Origin: Phalacrocorax aristotelis
Lineage: Eukaryota; Chordata; Aves; Suliformes; Phalacrocoracidae
Reading direction: 5' to 3'
Assembly: GCF_949628215.1 (NCBI RefSeq)
Contig: NC_134297.1
Span: 744,001 to 808,000, forward strand
Length of the DNA stretch: 64,000 nt
Positions 1-10,090 of this stretch are shown one piece after another. The notes below the pieces were generated by a model. It was not told the DNA's origin. It saw nothing but the letters and a program-made list of their open reading frames with translations, and searched no databases. Position 1 is the first letter of the stretch; each line of letters starts with the position of its first letter. The position numbers and the translations under genes are program-made.

Positions 1-1559
1 TCTCGGCTCACCCGGCTCAGACCCGCACGCACGGTGCGCCCGCTGCACCGCACCGCTTGGTCTGGGGGGCTTGGCCTCTCCGGCGCCTATTTCTGCGGCA
101 CCCACCGATGGCTCTGCACTTAACTGACACTTAACATGGTCAGAGCAGTCAGGAAGGGTTATAAATGCCCAGCGTGCAGCCTAGTTACAGCCGCGGGTTG
201 CAGAGAGTTTAGGCGAGCAGCATCTCAAGGGCTGGGCTGCTCTGCTCAACCCCTTGGGCAGACTCTCCTGCCTCTGGCACGTCCCAGGCAAAGCCCTCTT
301 ATTTTTCAGGTGGGTGATAACGCTGCCGCAGCCGGGTTGGCTGGTCCTGTCCGTCTGCGCCGCCCCATGGGCAGCAGCCACTCTTTCACGCTGCTTTCCA
401 TCTTTGTGCAAAAGCCTTCCTGATATTTCAAGCCGGTCCGCCATGCCTTTCCTTAGGGTGCCTCTAAACACCGCCTGTGCCCAACAGCGGTGTATTTAAA
501 CGATGTGACGGACACCTACCGCACGCCATTTACTGCTTTGTTCTCTCGAGGACAACGGGGTGCGCAGAGCTGGGGTTGGGTAGGTTTGAGAAACCGTTAC
601 AGCCGTTCTGTCCCCTTTTTTTTCCTCTCAAAGGCAGCGTGTCCAACAAGCTGTTTTATATGCACAGAACGGCTCCCCGCACCCATCCCCGGCTGCACGG
701 TGCCGTGCCTGGTGCCCCCGGCTCCCTGCAGAGGCGTCGGTGTCCTGAGCATCCCTGCCCCGCTGCTTGCGTTCCCTCTGCTCGTCTCTTCCACAGGAGA
801 CAGTTTATTTTTATGATGAAAAACAAAGCTGGATTTTATGTTTTTACGCGAATGTAGATGTTGGCTGACAGACTCTATCCACGGTATTGAGGAAATTCAG
901 ACCCTCTGGCACTGGGTGAAATAACCCAGCGCATGCAAACTCCGCGTTGTAATTGGAAACATTTGCTGCCGCAGCTCTGCAGGGGCACGGGGGCACCGGG
1001 AATGTTTTCCTTCTCCCCCAGGTTTCTTTCATGGAGCTCCAGAACTGGAGGCTGGAAGAATTTAGCAGAGTTCATGACCTCCACTGCCAAGAAAACCCGG
1101 CAGTTCAGGCACTTTTGTGTACCGAACCGCTTCGTGCCTGACAGGACTCGCACCTTTCAACCCTTTGTTCAAAGAACGGCTAAATTTAGCTGAAATGCAC
1201 GTTCCCGGGTTGGAGCAGTGCATTATCCCTGGACTCGTCTGGAGCAGTTTGCTCTGGTGATAAACCCAGGCCTCGGAGGCACACCGGGATGCTCCGGGCA
1301 GAGCTCGCACCCAGCACCCCGTGCATGATTTCCGTGGCCTGCCCTCGCGCTGGATCCCGGCGCGGCGACCCTCAGCTGCTTCTTTCCAAGGTCCCATCGC
1401 ACCCACAGCTCCCAAACCCAGGCGACGACCCCCGGTTCCCCACGGCCCCTGGTGAGATTGCAGGGTAAGAGCGGCATCAAAAGCCGCAGCGGTTACAGCC
1501 AGCGGGCAGCACGAGGTTGTTTTTCCCCAGCAGGGGAGAAGGCTCTCGTGTGCTTTGAG
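1..1559. other. GC-rich unique DNA, no gene recognised
   Basis: This is mixed GC-rich sequence with several short overlapping frames on both strands, none resembling a known protein. I see no repeat family, RNA gene or clear promoter here. A T-rich run near 620 and several weak AT patches are the only low-level structure. Confidence 0.5.
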
Positions 1560-1860
1560 CCTGGCAGGCACCCTCGGGTGGGATGCTCTGACCCGCCGCG
1601 CTCGAGGAGCTACGGCATCGCGCCGGCTCTCTGCAATATGGAGCGCACACACACAAACACAAATATTTAGCTAAACGATGGCTGTTTTCCAAGCGCAGTG
1701 TTTCCTCTCCAGCCACGCCAGCCCGAGCACGGGGACCCCGCCACCGCGGCTCGGCGCTTTGGGGAGCGGGCGGAGCGGGGGGCCAAGGGCGGGGCGGGCG
1801 GGGGCGGCAGAGCCAGCGATCCCGGCAGCATTCCCCAGCGCCGGCGGTGAGAACACAAAC
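1560..1860. promoter_or_regulatory. CpG-rich segment with clustered GC boxes
   Basis: CpG dinucleotides are dense. GGGCGG-type Sp1/KLF boxes are packed at 1768-1773 and 1787-1807, at least four overlapping copies reading on the plus strand. A donor-like GGTGAGA sits just downstream at 1846-1852, so a plus-strand exon 1 of a non-coding transcript could end there. CpG-island promoters of this kind are usually TATA-less. The start site, direction and activity are inferred; no coding first exon is recognised. It could equally be an unmethylated CpG-rich enhancer. Confidence 0.35.
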
Positions 1861-2129
1861 AAAGCAAAAGGTTGTTCTGCTTCTCAGCCTCCGAGACCAG
1901 ATGGAGCTGAGGCATGATTGCATTATTTCTACTGCACCGCGGCAGAACTAAACAGAAAGCTGTAATAAACTACTCGCAGTATGTCCCTCAGCACGGCGCA
2001 CAGAGCAGGGAGAAAAGGCAGCTCAACAAAAGTGTGCTTAAGGAAGCCGTGCTTCTGAAGGTGAGCCACACTCTGCAAAGCAAGGGCTCTGGGGCTCGGA
2101 ATCACACACGTTTCCACAAGGCTGGATGA
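1861..2129. other. Unique DNA, nothing recognised
   Basis: Moderately AT-rich sequence follows the CpG-rich segment. No repeat or coding signal is recognised. Confidence 0.4.
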
Positions 2130-2300
2130 TGAAATTTCTATGTGCTTTCTTCTCTCGGCTCCCTCCCCTTTCGGGGTAATTAGATTTGTGTCTGGCCACT
2201 CACAGAGTACGATAGGTTTTAGTACAGGCTGGCATTAGAAAGCTATAAATAGAGGAGAGCACAAAGTGAATTTGCATGGGATCCACGTAAACAGAGCCCA
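2130..2300. promoter_or_regulatory. AT-rich island with TATA element and POU octamer
   Basis: TATAAATA lies at 2244-2251, a perfect octamer ATTTGCAT at 2270-2277 and a homeodomain core TAATTAG at 2178-2184. Read on the minus strand, the octamer sits 18 bp upstream of TATTTATA. That order and rough spacing are known from octamer-driven promoters such as immunoglobulin V promoters. Read on the plus strand, the TATA box would have the octamer downstream. Whether this is a promoter or an enhancer is not decidable from sequence. Confidence 0.35.
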
Positions 2301-2389
2301 CCGGCGCACCCAGACACCGCCGACAGCCGGCGTGGACGCCGTTCTTACCTCTCCCCCGGCGCAGAGGGTGTCAGCGCTGGGCGACTCGT

Positions 2390-2760
2390 AGTTTACGTCT
2401 CGTGTAGCCTTAGGAAAAAAGCAGGAGAATCACAGACTCCCTGTAATTTCCTGCTGCGTGCTGCTGTAACGCACAGGACCCACGTAAGGATGGATAATTT
2501 AGCTAATACTTCAGCTCTGGCTCGTGTCGGATGGGCAACATTGGACTACAGATGCAATTAAAATCCTGAGACAGATACAAAGTCAGAGGCAATTATTTCC
2601 AGCTCCGACATAACTTTGCTTCAGCCACAGATGCGTGTTCCAATGTGCCAGAATAAGCCCCAAACTTGCAGATGCTCCTGCATGAAATGGCTTTAAATTC
2701 AGCTCTCCCTGTTCTCTCTACCCAAAACCCCCATTCAGATCAAGGGAAAAAGCATTGCCA
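2390..2760. promoter_or_regulatory. Putative non-coding regulatory island
   Basis: An AT-richer block stands out from GC-rich flanks. It contains repeated AATTTAGCTAAT- and CAATTA-like homeodomain cores around 2500-2600 and a TTTAAATTCAG stretch near 2693. There is no open frame of note. The regulatory role is inferred from composition and motif density only. Confidence 0.35.
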
Positions 2761-3639
2761 AAGCCATTCAGAGGAAGGGATGCTCCAGTAAACGGGATGC
2801 AGGAGCCAGCTGATGGTTCCAAGTCCTCCTCCGAGAAAGCAAGCTGCTTGCAAACAGATTTGCAAGTAGCGAGGGAGAGGAAGAAAAAAAGAAATCTGTC
2901 AAGTTACTCATTCAGGAGACATTCAAAACAGCCGAGCTACAGATCTCGCTACACCCTGCGACAGCGCAAAAGTCTCCTAGTATTTCATCCGAGGCTGGAT
3001 GTAGCGGAGCCATCAGGACCGTGGTGCCCGAGCTAGCTAGCTCAGGGATCCTCCGCTCCACCCCAGGGCTCGGCTACCAAAACCACCCGCTCTGGGCATC
3101 GGTCACAGCGAACGGAAGGACACAGCTGTGCACCCGCATCGCCTTCTGGCGCAGGGTGCCAGCGTGGAGGGAAGGGCACCCATGAGCCACCGAGCTTTGG
3201 TGCAATCCAGGATCTAAGGCTGCTCCAAAGCGCCAGCCTAAATTCTGAGCCTGCCTGCGCATAAGTCACTGTTCCCGAGTGAAGAGGGCACCGTGCGTCC
3301 CCGGGGAGATCTCAGCTCAAGCCGAAAGCCAGCTCCATTTGCTGTAGCACCAGGTGTTTCAGCTGATGCATCCTCGGAGCCCCCCGCGCAGCAACACGAC
3401 GGGCACGGGGCAAAGCGGGGCTGGAAATGGGAGAAACGAGTGCCATCCTCTGTGCCCCCGCTGCCAACTAACCACAACCAGCTTTGCCCCCAGGGAACCC
3501 GCTCCAGCCTGTCCCAGTGAACGCCCTCGGATTTGTGGCGGCACCTTCAAAGTCCTCGATCAACCTCGGGAGAACCTGAGCGAAGCGATTGCGCCGGGTG
3601 CAATCTAGCACCGGCTGGATCGCCCTCCGCCCCAAGGAG
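2761..3639. other. Unique DNA, no gene recognised
   Basis: GC-rich sequence with short overlapping frames on both strands. The only structure noted is the palindrome at 3030-3043, listed separately. Confidence 0.45.
3030..3043. repeat. 14-bp perfect palindrome
   Basis: GAGCTAGCTAGCTC is its own reverse complement and contains two overlapping GCTAGC sites. It could form a short cruciform or be a dimeric factor site. It may also be chance. Confidence 0.6.
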
Positions 3640-3770
3640 GGAAGTTTATTAGGCTGTGGCCCACATCAGAGTTATTGTGCTGTGTTAAATTTATTGGTAC
3701 TATCTCACTTCATTAAATGCTTAAATAGACCTGACAAGACAGAAAAATGGGACTTAAAAAAAAAACCAAA
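3640..3770. promoter_or_regulatory. Small AT-rich putative regulatory island
   Basis: About 130 bp of AT-rich DNA (TTAAATTTATTGG and CATTAAATGCTTAAAT motifs) lies between GC-rich flanks. It has no coding signal. Role inferred from composition. Confidence 0.3.
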
Positions 3771-4369
3771 GGCAAACCGAAAAGGAAGCTGGTGTTGGCA
3801 TGCTTTGAGTCACCTCTAACGCAACAGCCTGCACTTCAGGAAAGGACGGGGCACAGCAGCAAGCAAAGGGACGTTTTGCAGCACAGCCAGCTCGCGCTCG
3901 CTTCCCAGAAAGCCCCGACCCTGGAGGAAAAGCCTCTTACATCACCCTCGAAAGCCCCACTTGCCAGAGAAACAAGCGTCCTTCTGGCCAGCTGGAGCAG
4001 AAGGGCAGCACGAGGAAGGAGGCAACGGGGGGAGAGACAGGAACCTTGCCGTCCACGCTATTAAACTCGGCTTAGCGCGAGCTGAGCTTTTGCTCCGCAC
4101 GTAGCTAACAGCAACGGCTCCCGGCCTCCGCCCCTCCATGCAGCTGCAGCCGTAGCAAGCGGCTACTCAGGACCTTCAGGGAAGATTATTTAAAGCTTCC
4201 ATTTGTTCTGTACTCTTAACCTTTGCCGCAATTGCCTGCCTGTTTCCCACCAGAGCCGGCTCCCCGCCTCGCCCGCCCGAGCGCTCGCAGCACCCTGCGG
4301 CAGCGGTGGGCCGGGGCCAGCAGCAGGAAGGCAGCCAGGGCGAGAGGGCTCCGCTTTCCCCGCTCCAAA
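3771..4369. other. GC-rich unique DNA, nothing recognised
   Basis: A short A-rich tract at 3757-3766 leads into GC-rich sequence without a recognised element. CpG content rises at 4250-4330. Confidence 0.4.
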
Positions 4370-4600
4370 CAGGCATAATACCGCACTTAATTTTGATTTA
4401 GTGGGACAGCTACAGTGTAATGGCTGCGGGAGACCATTATCCCGCGACAATGTTCTGTCCCACCGTTATTGCTTCATTAATTAAGCGCCAATTGACTATT
4501 AATTGCGGGAGATATTCATTATGGGAGAGAATCTGTTACCAAGTAGTTAAAGGTCAATAAGAGGTTTAGCTCGTCAGCCGGTATTTACGCACGCTCTACA
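4370..4600. promoter_or_regulatory. Homeodomain-rich putative enhancer core
   Basis: This is one of the most motif-dense blocks in the window: ATTAATTAA at 4476-4484, CCAATTGAC at 4488-4496, ATTAATTG at 4498-4505 and an AAGGTCAAT nuclear-receptor-like half-site near 4550. It also holds the nested inverted repeat at 4401-4463 and a second copy of its GCGGGAGA motif at 4505-4512. Abrupt AT-rich composition inside GC-rich flanks is typical of conserved developmental enhancers. Conservation and target gene are unknown. Confidence 0.5.
4401..4463. repeat. Nested perfect inverted repeat (hairpin-forming)
   Basis: The outer arms GTGGGACAG (4401-4409) and CTGTCCCAC (4455-4463) are exact reverse complements. 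The inner arms GCGGGA (4426-4431) and TCCCGC (4440-4445) are also exact, around an 8-base loop. Between them ACAGTGT (4412-4418) can pair with ACAATGT (4447-4453) with one mismatch. In total about 21 base pairs fold within 63 bases. The inner arms resemble E2F half-sites. It could be a paired protein-binding site, a cruciform, or an RNA hairpin if transcribed. It does not match any microRNA I recognise. Confidence 0.75.
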
Positions 4601-5199
4601 CCTACGCCCGTGCTCAGAGAAGCACCTTCCAAGATCACTGCGCGCCCCTCGAGGCGGCGGCACCTCGCTCAGGCCCCGGTTCCCGTGCGGCTGCTCTTGC
4701 TTTCGGAGCAAACGGAGGTGAGAGGGGCCAGGCATCGGAGGGAAAGCTGCCCGCTGGCAGAACGAACCCCTGCCGGCCCGTTAGGGCGTGGGGCTGGGAC
4801 CTGATCCGGAGCACGGAGCCAGGGCAGGAATTTCAGCACCCTGCAGTTGCCAGGGACAGGCTGCAAACGGCTCCGGGAGCTGCCGACCCCACGCCGCAGA
4901 GCGGGACGGGCAGATTAAATGCCTTGCCCTCATCACTGGCGGTTTGCGGCTGGCGGGAGTAATGAATTCAGAGTTGTGCATCCCCAGATGGTGCTCAGCC
5001 CACTGGAGTCTCTTAAGGAAAAGATGTGCCTGAAATCTTTGGAGTGAATTGTCACAGAAGGATTTTTATTTGCCTTCGGAGACCCATCGCTCACTCCCGC
5101 CGCGGCCTTCCCCGCTCCAGCAGAGCCGCGCACGTGGAGAACGCCACGCTTTACTTCAGCGGGACGCCTCCGATGAGCGCAGACATCGTCGTCGCAGAC
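4601..5199. other. GC-rich unique DNA, nothing recognised
   Basis: CpG-rich sequence at 4640-4910, then mixed composition. Reading frames overlap on both strands and none is protein-like. Confidence 0.4.
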
Positions 5200-5620
5200 A
5201 AAGTGCCTCTGAATTTGAGTGACAAGCCATGCAAATTCCGGCTAATTGACGCTAGGTCGCCTTTGGCACTCTTTGGGTTGCTTTTTGCCTTTAAAACGTA
5301 CTTTAAAGTGACTCCGGGCTAATGCGTTTTGAACCTGAAAGGAGCTTCAGTTAGGAATAGGCTGCTTTTCCTGCAGAAGAGCTCAACTCTTACAATGACG
5401 GGGAGATTATCTGAAGAGACCTTCGCTCTCATTTAACAAATTAAATGACTAGATTTTCAGGAGTTCAGCATCTGAAGTACTACGCTGTTTTTGAAAAATC
5501 TGGCTGTAAATGTCATCACGCTGGGCCCTTTAGAAAAATCCGACTGCAGTAATGGCTGGGAACTTTTGAAACCCAAATGCAGCACGCGGTTGAAGCGCTG
5601 ACCCTAAATCAATCCTATTC
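5200..5620. promoter_or_regulatory. Putative regulatory island with POU octamer
   Basis: A perfect octamer ATGCAAAT lies at 5229-5236, followed 8 bp later by a GCTAATTGAC homeodomain core. AT-rich sequence continues to about 5480 (CATTTAACAAATTAAATGAC near 5431). The octamer/homeodomain pairing is common in neural or pluripotency enhancers; here it is an inference. Confidence 0.4.
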
Positions 5621-6316
5621 AGGAGCGGACACCCATCTTTGGATGTGAAATTTACTCCCTCCCTTCGCTTCTATTTAAAGGGGAAGCTTTATAAAAGGAG
5701 GCAAATAATCAAAGGGCTGAGCATCCCTTTCCCCTCCAGGTCTGATCCTACACCACCGACCCAACCGCCCCTGGCCAGCTCCCACACCCCACAGCCGCCT
5801 TTTCCTTCTCGGAGCGTCCACGGGCAGGCTCTCCCCCCCGGCAGCACTCGTCTTTTCCAGGGCAGCTCCCAGGGCGGTGAACAGAGGCCGTCACACGCAG
5901 CTTATTAACACCATCGCGGCCCCTGCGTAAATTCAGCGCGGGGAAACAGAAGGTGCCCTCTCCTTCGGTGAAAGCAAGGTGACGCCGAGCGCTCTCCCGT
6001 CCCCAGGAACTGGCTAAATGATCTTCATATGTTTTTTTTCCTCCCCTTTCTGAAGGAAGGCGGAGGTAAGTCTGTAGGGGAAATAAGACACCTTGCTGTA
6101 GCTCATCTCTGGCTACGCGCGTACCCCAGGCGTCCTGTCTGCTCAGCCAACTGGCAAGAACAAGCCATTAGGGCCATCAGCGCCGCAAAGGCAATACAGC
6201 CGCAGAGGGGAGCACGGAGCCTCAGCACATCGCACAGAATACAGAGGTTGTACGGGATCGTACGGATTAACGCTACCCTGGCTCAGGCCCCATTCAGCAA
6301 CTGGCATTGCAAGCGG
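5621..6316. other. Mixed unique DNA with a pyrimidine-rich stretch
   Basis: A C/T-rich segment at about 5725-5865 precedes ordinary unique sequence. No coding or repeat family signal is recognised. Confidence 0.4.
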
Positions 6317-6344
6317 AAAAAAAAAAAAAAAAAAAAAAAAAAAA
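6317..6344 (+). repeat. Poly-A tract (28 A)
   Basis: An uninterrupted run of 28 A is followed by GG and seven more A. CR1 elements do not leave poly-A tails, so this is either a simple repeat or the tail of an otherwise unrecognisable retrocopy. No matching retrocopy body is evident upstream. Confidence 0.95.
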
Positions 6345-7179
6345 GGAAAAAAACCAAAATCACAGGACAAAAGCAGAAGAGACCAGCTTGACTCAGATTT
6401 CAGCTGGAATTGTAGCCCTGCTTCAAGTTTCGCATTCCCTGCAAAGGTTATAAGGACTTTTGGGCAGGGACAAACTTCTAATTGCACGTGCACGATGCAC
6501 AGCCAGCCTCGCCTCTGCTACGTGCCTCCCCCCTCCCCTGGCCCCGAGCAGGGCACGTCTCCGAAGGCTCCCTGGCCAAGGCGCGGGAGAAAGCAGAAGG
6601 CAGCAGCGATCCTTCAATCCCAGCCCGCCCCTCCGTGCTGAGCAGGCTTTGTTTTGTTACAGCTGCCGAGCTTCCCCTTCCAGCAGCCCCAGTCTCAGAT
6701 TGCTCACTTCTGCCTTCTCAGAGTTTACTATTATTATCTCCGTGTTTTGCAAACGTCTCGCATGCCTTTAGCCCGGACCCAGGAAACAGCTGAACAAGGC
6801 AGCTGATGAGAGGGGGTACAAAGCAAATGCAGTCATTTCGGAGAACAGAGGCCTCGCATCTGTTCCTGGCTGCGCTGGTGACCCGATGCATCATCCCGGG
6901 CGAGTCGGCCCCCCCTTGGCGCTTCACCTGCCTTTCTTGTAAAACCGGCAGCCAACCGTGCTACGAGCAGCACCAAAAACTATCAGCATCGCTCCTGCTG
7001 CGACAGCTCTAAACGTACCCTCGGTGCAAGGGAGGGGGATGCTGCGAGCCCCCACCCCAGCGAGTGTTACGGTCCTCACAAGACGGGCCCGTCCCTTTCC
7101 ACGCTTCACACACACGAGGCGCCCTCCGCCAGGGCACGACATCACGCCAAAATTGCACCCGAGCGCGCAAGCCCTCCTT
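6345..7179. other. Unique DNA, no gene recognised
   Basis: GC-rich at 6490-6640 and 6990-7150. Only short shadow frames are present and no known element was seen. Confidence 0.4.
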
Positions 7180-7480
7180 TAAAACTGGGAATTTAATATG
7201 CAGAGAGCGAGTTCTTTAAAAAGTGCCCTAAAAAGCAGCTGTGCGCTGCAGGAAAAAGGGGAGCTTCGCCTATCGAACAATAATAGCAAGATATTACCAG
7301 TGTAGGGCTCTGATTGCGCCATATAAAAAATAAAATACACACTGGTTAATCAAAGAACTACACACACTTTTAAGTAATCCCAACTCTGGCTTTGCATAAC
7401 TCCATATACTGCCAGCAGCACTCCCGTCGACCACAAGAGACCGTCATATACATCAAAAATTCTCCTTTAAATTTATTTTC
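7180..7480. promoter_or_regulatory. Putative AT-rich regulatory island
   Basis: A sharply AT-richer block contains ATATAAAAAATAAAAT (7321-7336), GGTTAATCAA and TTTAAGTAAT motifs. There is no frame of note. It resembles the other non-coding islands of the window. Confidence 0.4.
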
Positions 7481-8294
7481 TGTAAAGATTGGTCTTTTGA
7501 ACTGCAGCGGTGGAAGCTTAAGGGTACAAAAATCTGCCTTTTTTGTCTCTCCCTGTCGTGGAGGATGCTGATCTGTGGGGAAAGTGCTGCCACAAGCTTC
7601 TGTGCCTTGTCAAGATACCCATCCTTTTCATGGATCACTTCTCTTATCAGCCACTTGATTAAGACATTAAAAGAAGGGAGGTGAAGGAAGGTTGTGCAGC
7701 AGGAAAAAGGCTTCCTCCTCCTTGAAGGCTACATAACAACCGCCTGCTTTCCATCGAGGCGCCCGCCTCGCTCGGTAGCCGAAGCAGCACCCGGCTCGTG
7801 GAGCCCCACGGCCCTGCCTGGGGGGTCCCCGAAAGCTGGTGGGGGCAAAGAGCTGCCACGGCCAGGCAGAGGCGCTTGCATCCGCGGGGAGCAGCCCCGA
7901 GAGCAGCGGCGCGGGGATGCTCCGGGACAGACCCCGCTCTGCGCGCGGGATGCCGGTACCCCCGGGAAGGGAGCCGAGAGCCAGCTCTTCTCCAGCCCCG
8001 AACGTTGCTGCGGTGCCAGGCGGAAGGAATTAGCTGCTCAGACAATGAAGCGGTCCGGTGCATTAGAATGTGAAGAGGGGGGTTTACGGTTTTAGTGGCT
8101 AAAAATGTCAAAAATAGTTACAGCCTTAAGGCAAGAGCGTGGCTGGCTGGAAGCCCCGGGGGCTGGAGAGCTTTGTGCTCAGATGTGGGAACTGTCTCAG
8201 AGATAAAAGAGGGACATCACTGCCTCGACTTCCCTGAAACTCTGCTTTATAGGCAGTGCTCTTTACATTGTCAAAGAACTTCATAAAAGTTAAA
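7481..8294. other. Unique DNA; CpG-rich centre
   Basis: CpG-rich at about 7750-8030 with overlapping frames on both strands of no recognisable product. No repeat is recognised. Confidence 0.4.
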
Positions 8295-8395
8295 TTAAAT
8301 ACTTACACTTCCCCTGTGAGACATCAAAGCCATACTTATTGTACCGGTGGGGAAAGCAGGGACGGAGGCAGAGCCAAGACCAGAATGCAGAGGTG
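8295..8395 (-). mobile_element. Possible degraded MIR-type SINE fragment
   Basis: The order GTGAGACATCAAAG, TTATTGTACCGGTGGGGAAA, CAGGGACGGAGGCAGAGCC, AAGACCAGAATGCAG follows the reverse-strand pattern of MIR-like repeats (ATTTTACAGATGGGGAAACTG, GGCAGAGC, AGAACCCAG). The part with the usual ACTTGCCCAAGGTCACAC is missing. The match is by eye and weak. Confidence 0.28.
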
Positions 8396-9029
8396 TGTTT
8401 AAGAACATGCACCAACACACGCCCATTACAAACATCGAGCAGAGATGAGGCTTCAGCGTGCCGCACAAAGCCTGAACACGCTAAACACCTGCTCAGTCCC
8501 GGCTGCGTTACCAAAGGCTTTCTAAAAAAAGTACGGTTTGATTTTTTTCGTGCAGAACATGTTTAGTTTGGACAAAGAGATGAAGCAATTTGCTTTTACA
8601 GTAATGGGGAGGTAGAGGAAGGACTGCAGAGACATCAGGCCTCCCGCCTGCTGAAAGCTGCCCCAGCGCCAACGAGAGAAACGAGCCGGCCAGGAAGGCA
8701 GCAGCGAGTGCCCCGGGGGAAGTCCTTTCTGAAGAATTAGCATCCAGCGCCAAGCCGGGCTTTGTAGGTCAAGGTGCAGGACTGTGATTAGGCAATGCCC
8801 GGCAGCAACACCCGGAACAAGCGACCGCAGTCCCGCCGTGAGTCAGACCACGGCAGATCAAGCCTGCGACACTCCCTTGTTTTCCAGCCCCCGGCGGAAG
8901 ACGCGGGAGAAGATTAAGAAGCAGGTTCAGTTTATTAAAATCTCAGATCGAATTCCCAGTGGACGACCCAGACTCCCTGGTGTAACAAGTGCATTAAGGG
9001 AAGGGGGGGAAGCGCATCCCGCCAAATGT
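8396..9029. other. Unique DNA, nothing recognised
   Basis: Mixed composition with no recognisable gene or repeat. Confidence 0.4.
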
Positions 9030-9450
9030 ATTTACCGCCTTTAATAATTCATCGTCGCATATGCAGCCCAGATAGAGCGCGATCCCTCGGAAAGCAAAAG
9101 CCTTTCCGACTGCGCAGATTCAGCTAATGTCTTCATAAAAGGTTCCCGACCAGACCTCCTCTCCACATCAACTGCACCAAAGGAAAGCTAATAGCTCCAG
9201 CTGGCACTCGTTGAAAAGTCACTTAATATTTCACAACACAGGGAGCTTTGTTTAATGGGACACGTTGTTTTTCCCTAAGCAGTTGGAAAACCCCTTGACA
9301 TCATATTAATAATGTCAAGTTTTATTGGTGCTCTGATTTGAAATGATATTAAACTTTTCAGACTGTCTCGACTGAAGTAGGAAGCTGTTAAGATGCGGAC
9401 AGTTTGGATAACTGGAAAAGTAATAGGTCTTGTCAGCCATCTCTTCCAGG
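9030..9450. promoter_or_regulatory. Putative regulatory island with inverted TTGACA sites
   Basis: AT-rich block with TTAATAATTCATC near 9041, TCACTTAATATTTCAC near 9222 and a perfect inverted repeat at 9294-9319. It lacks coding potential. Composition and motif content match the window's other candidate enhancers. Confidence 0.45.
9294..9319. repeat. Perfect 8-bp inverted repeat, 10-bp spacer
   Basis: CTTGACAT (9294-9301) and ATGTCAAG (9312-9319) are exact reverse complements around an AT-only spacer apart from its first C. The arms contain TTGACA/TGTCAA, close to TALE-homeodomain (Meis/TGIF) TGACA cores, so a dimer-binding site is plausible. Confidence 0.75.
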
Positions 9451-9829
9451 CTGCAGGGGAACGATGTAAAAACCAAGGCATGGGGCGTTCCTCCCCTGCG
9501 TTAGCTAGCTAGGAAACGCCATTTCTGCACGAGAACACTGGCTCGGTGTGGCAGATGCCGTGCCAGATCTCCGGCCAAGGTAACACAAGCCACTTCTGTA
9601 GCAGTCGTAAGGCAAGCGTAGCTGGGTGTTGAAGAAAACGCCTTTGTCTTCAAGCTCTGCCACTGACACAAAATAGGCCGAGGCATTAGTTATGCACAGA
9701 AATAGCTCGACAAGGCTGGCAGGGCTGCAGTCCACCGAGCGCAGGCATTTCCTTAGATGCACGCGTGCACTGCCGCCGGAGCGTCCTTTTCCACGCCTTA
9801 TACGTGCGCAGCTTATTTAGGCAGCCTCG
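9451..9829. other. Unique DNA, nothing recognised
   Basis: Contains a TTAGCTAGCTAG stretch near 9500 but no element I can name. Confidence 0.4.
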
Positions 9830-10090
9830 TTCCCTAAAATACAGTTATGCTGAATTACCTTCTGTGGTAAGTAGCTGCACGTGAAAGAAAAGTCAGCTAA
9901 ACGCACGGTAAACTGGAAACTCGCGTATTGTTTTCATAGACGTGTTTCCAGCTTGCCTGCTGTCAAATGACTCTTCATTACCAGTTTATTCTGGTCCACT
10001 GGCTTAAAGAAACCCAGTTTTGACAACCAAATGCTGCTCAACGCACCTGAAGGATGGTATTTGAAATTGCACCTTTTGTTTTGCATGACA
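9830..10090. promoter_or_regulatory. Weak putative regulatory island
   Basis: AT-richer sequence with TGAATTACC near 9850, CTGTCAAATGAC near 9960 and TTCATTACCAG. Role inferred from composition only. Confidence 0.25.

Noticed and set aside
1640..1665. CA-rich run as a microsatellite
   Set aside because: Only about five CA units with interruptions.
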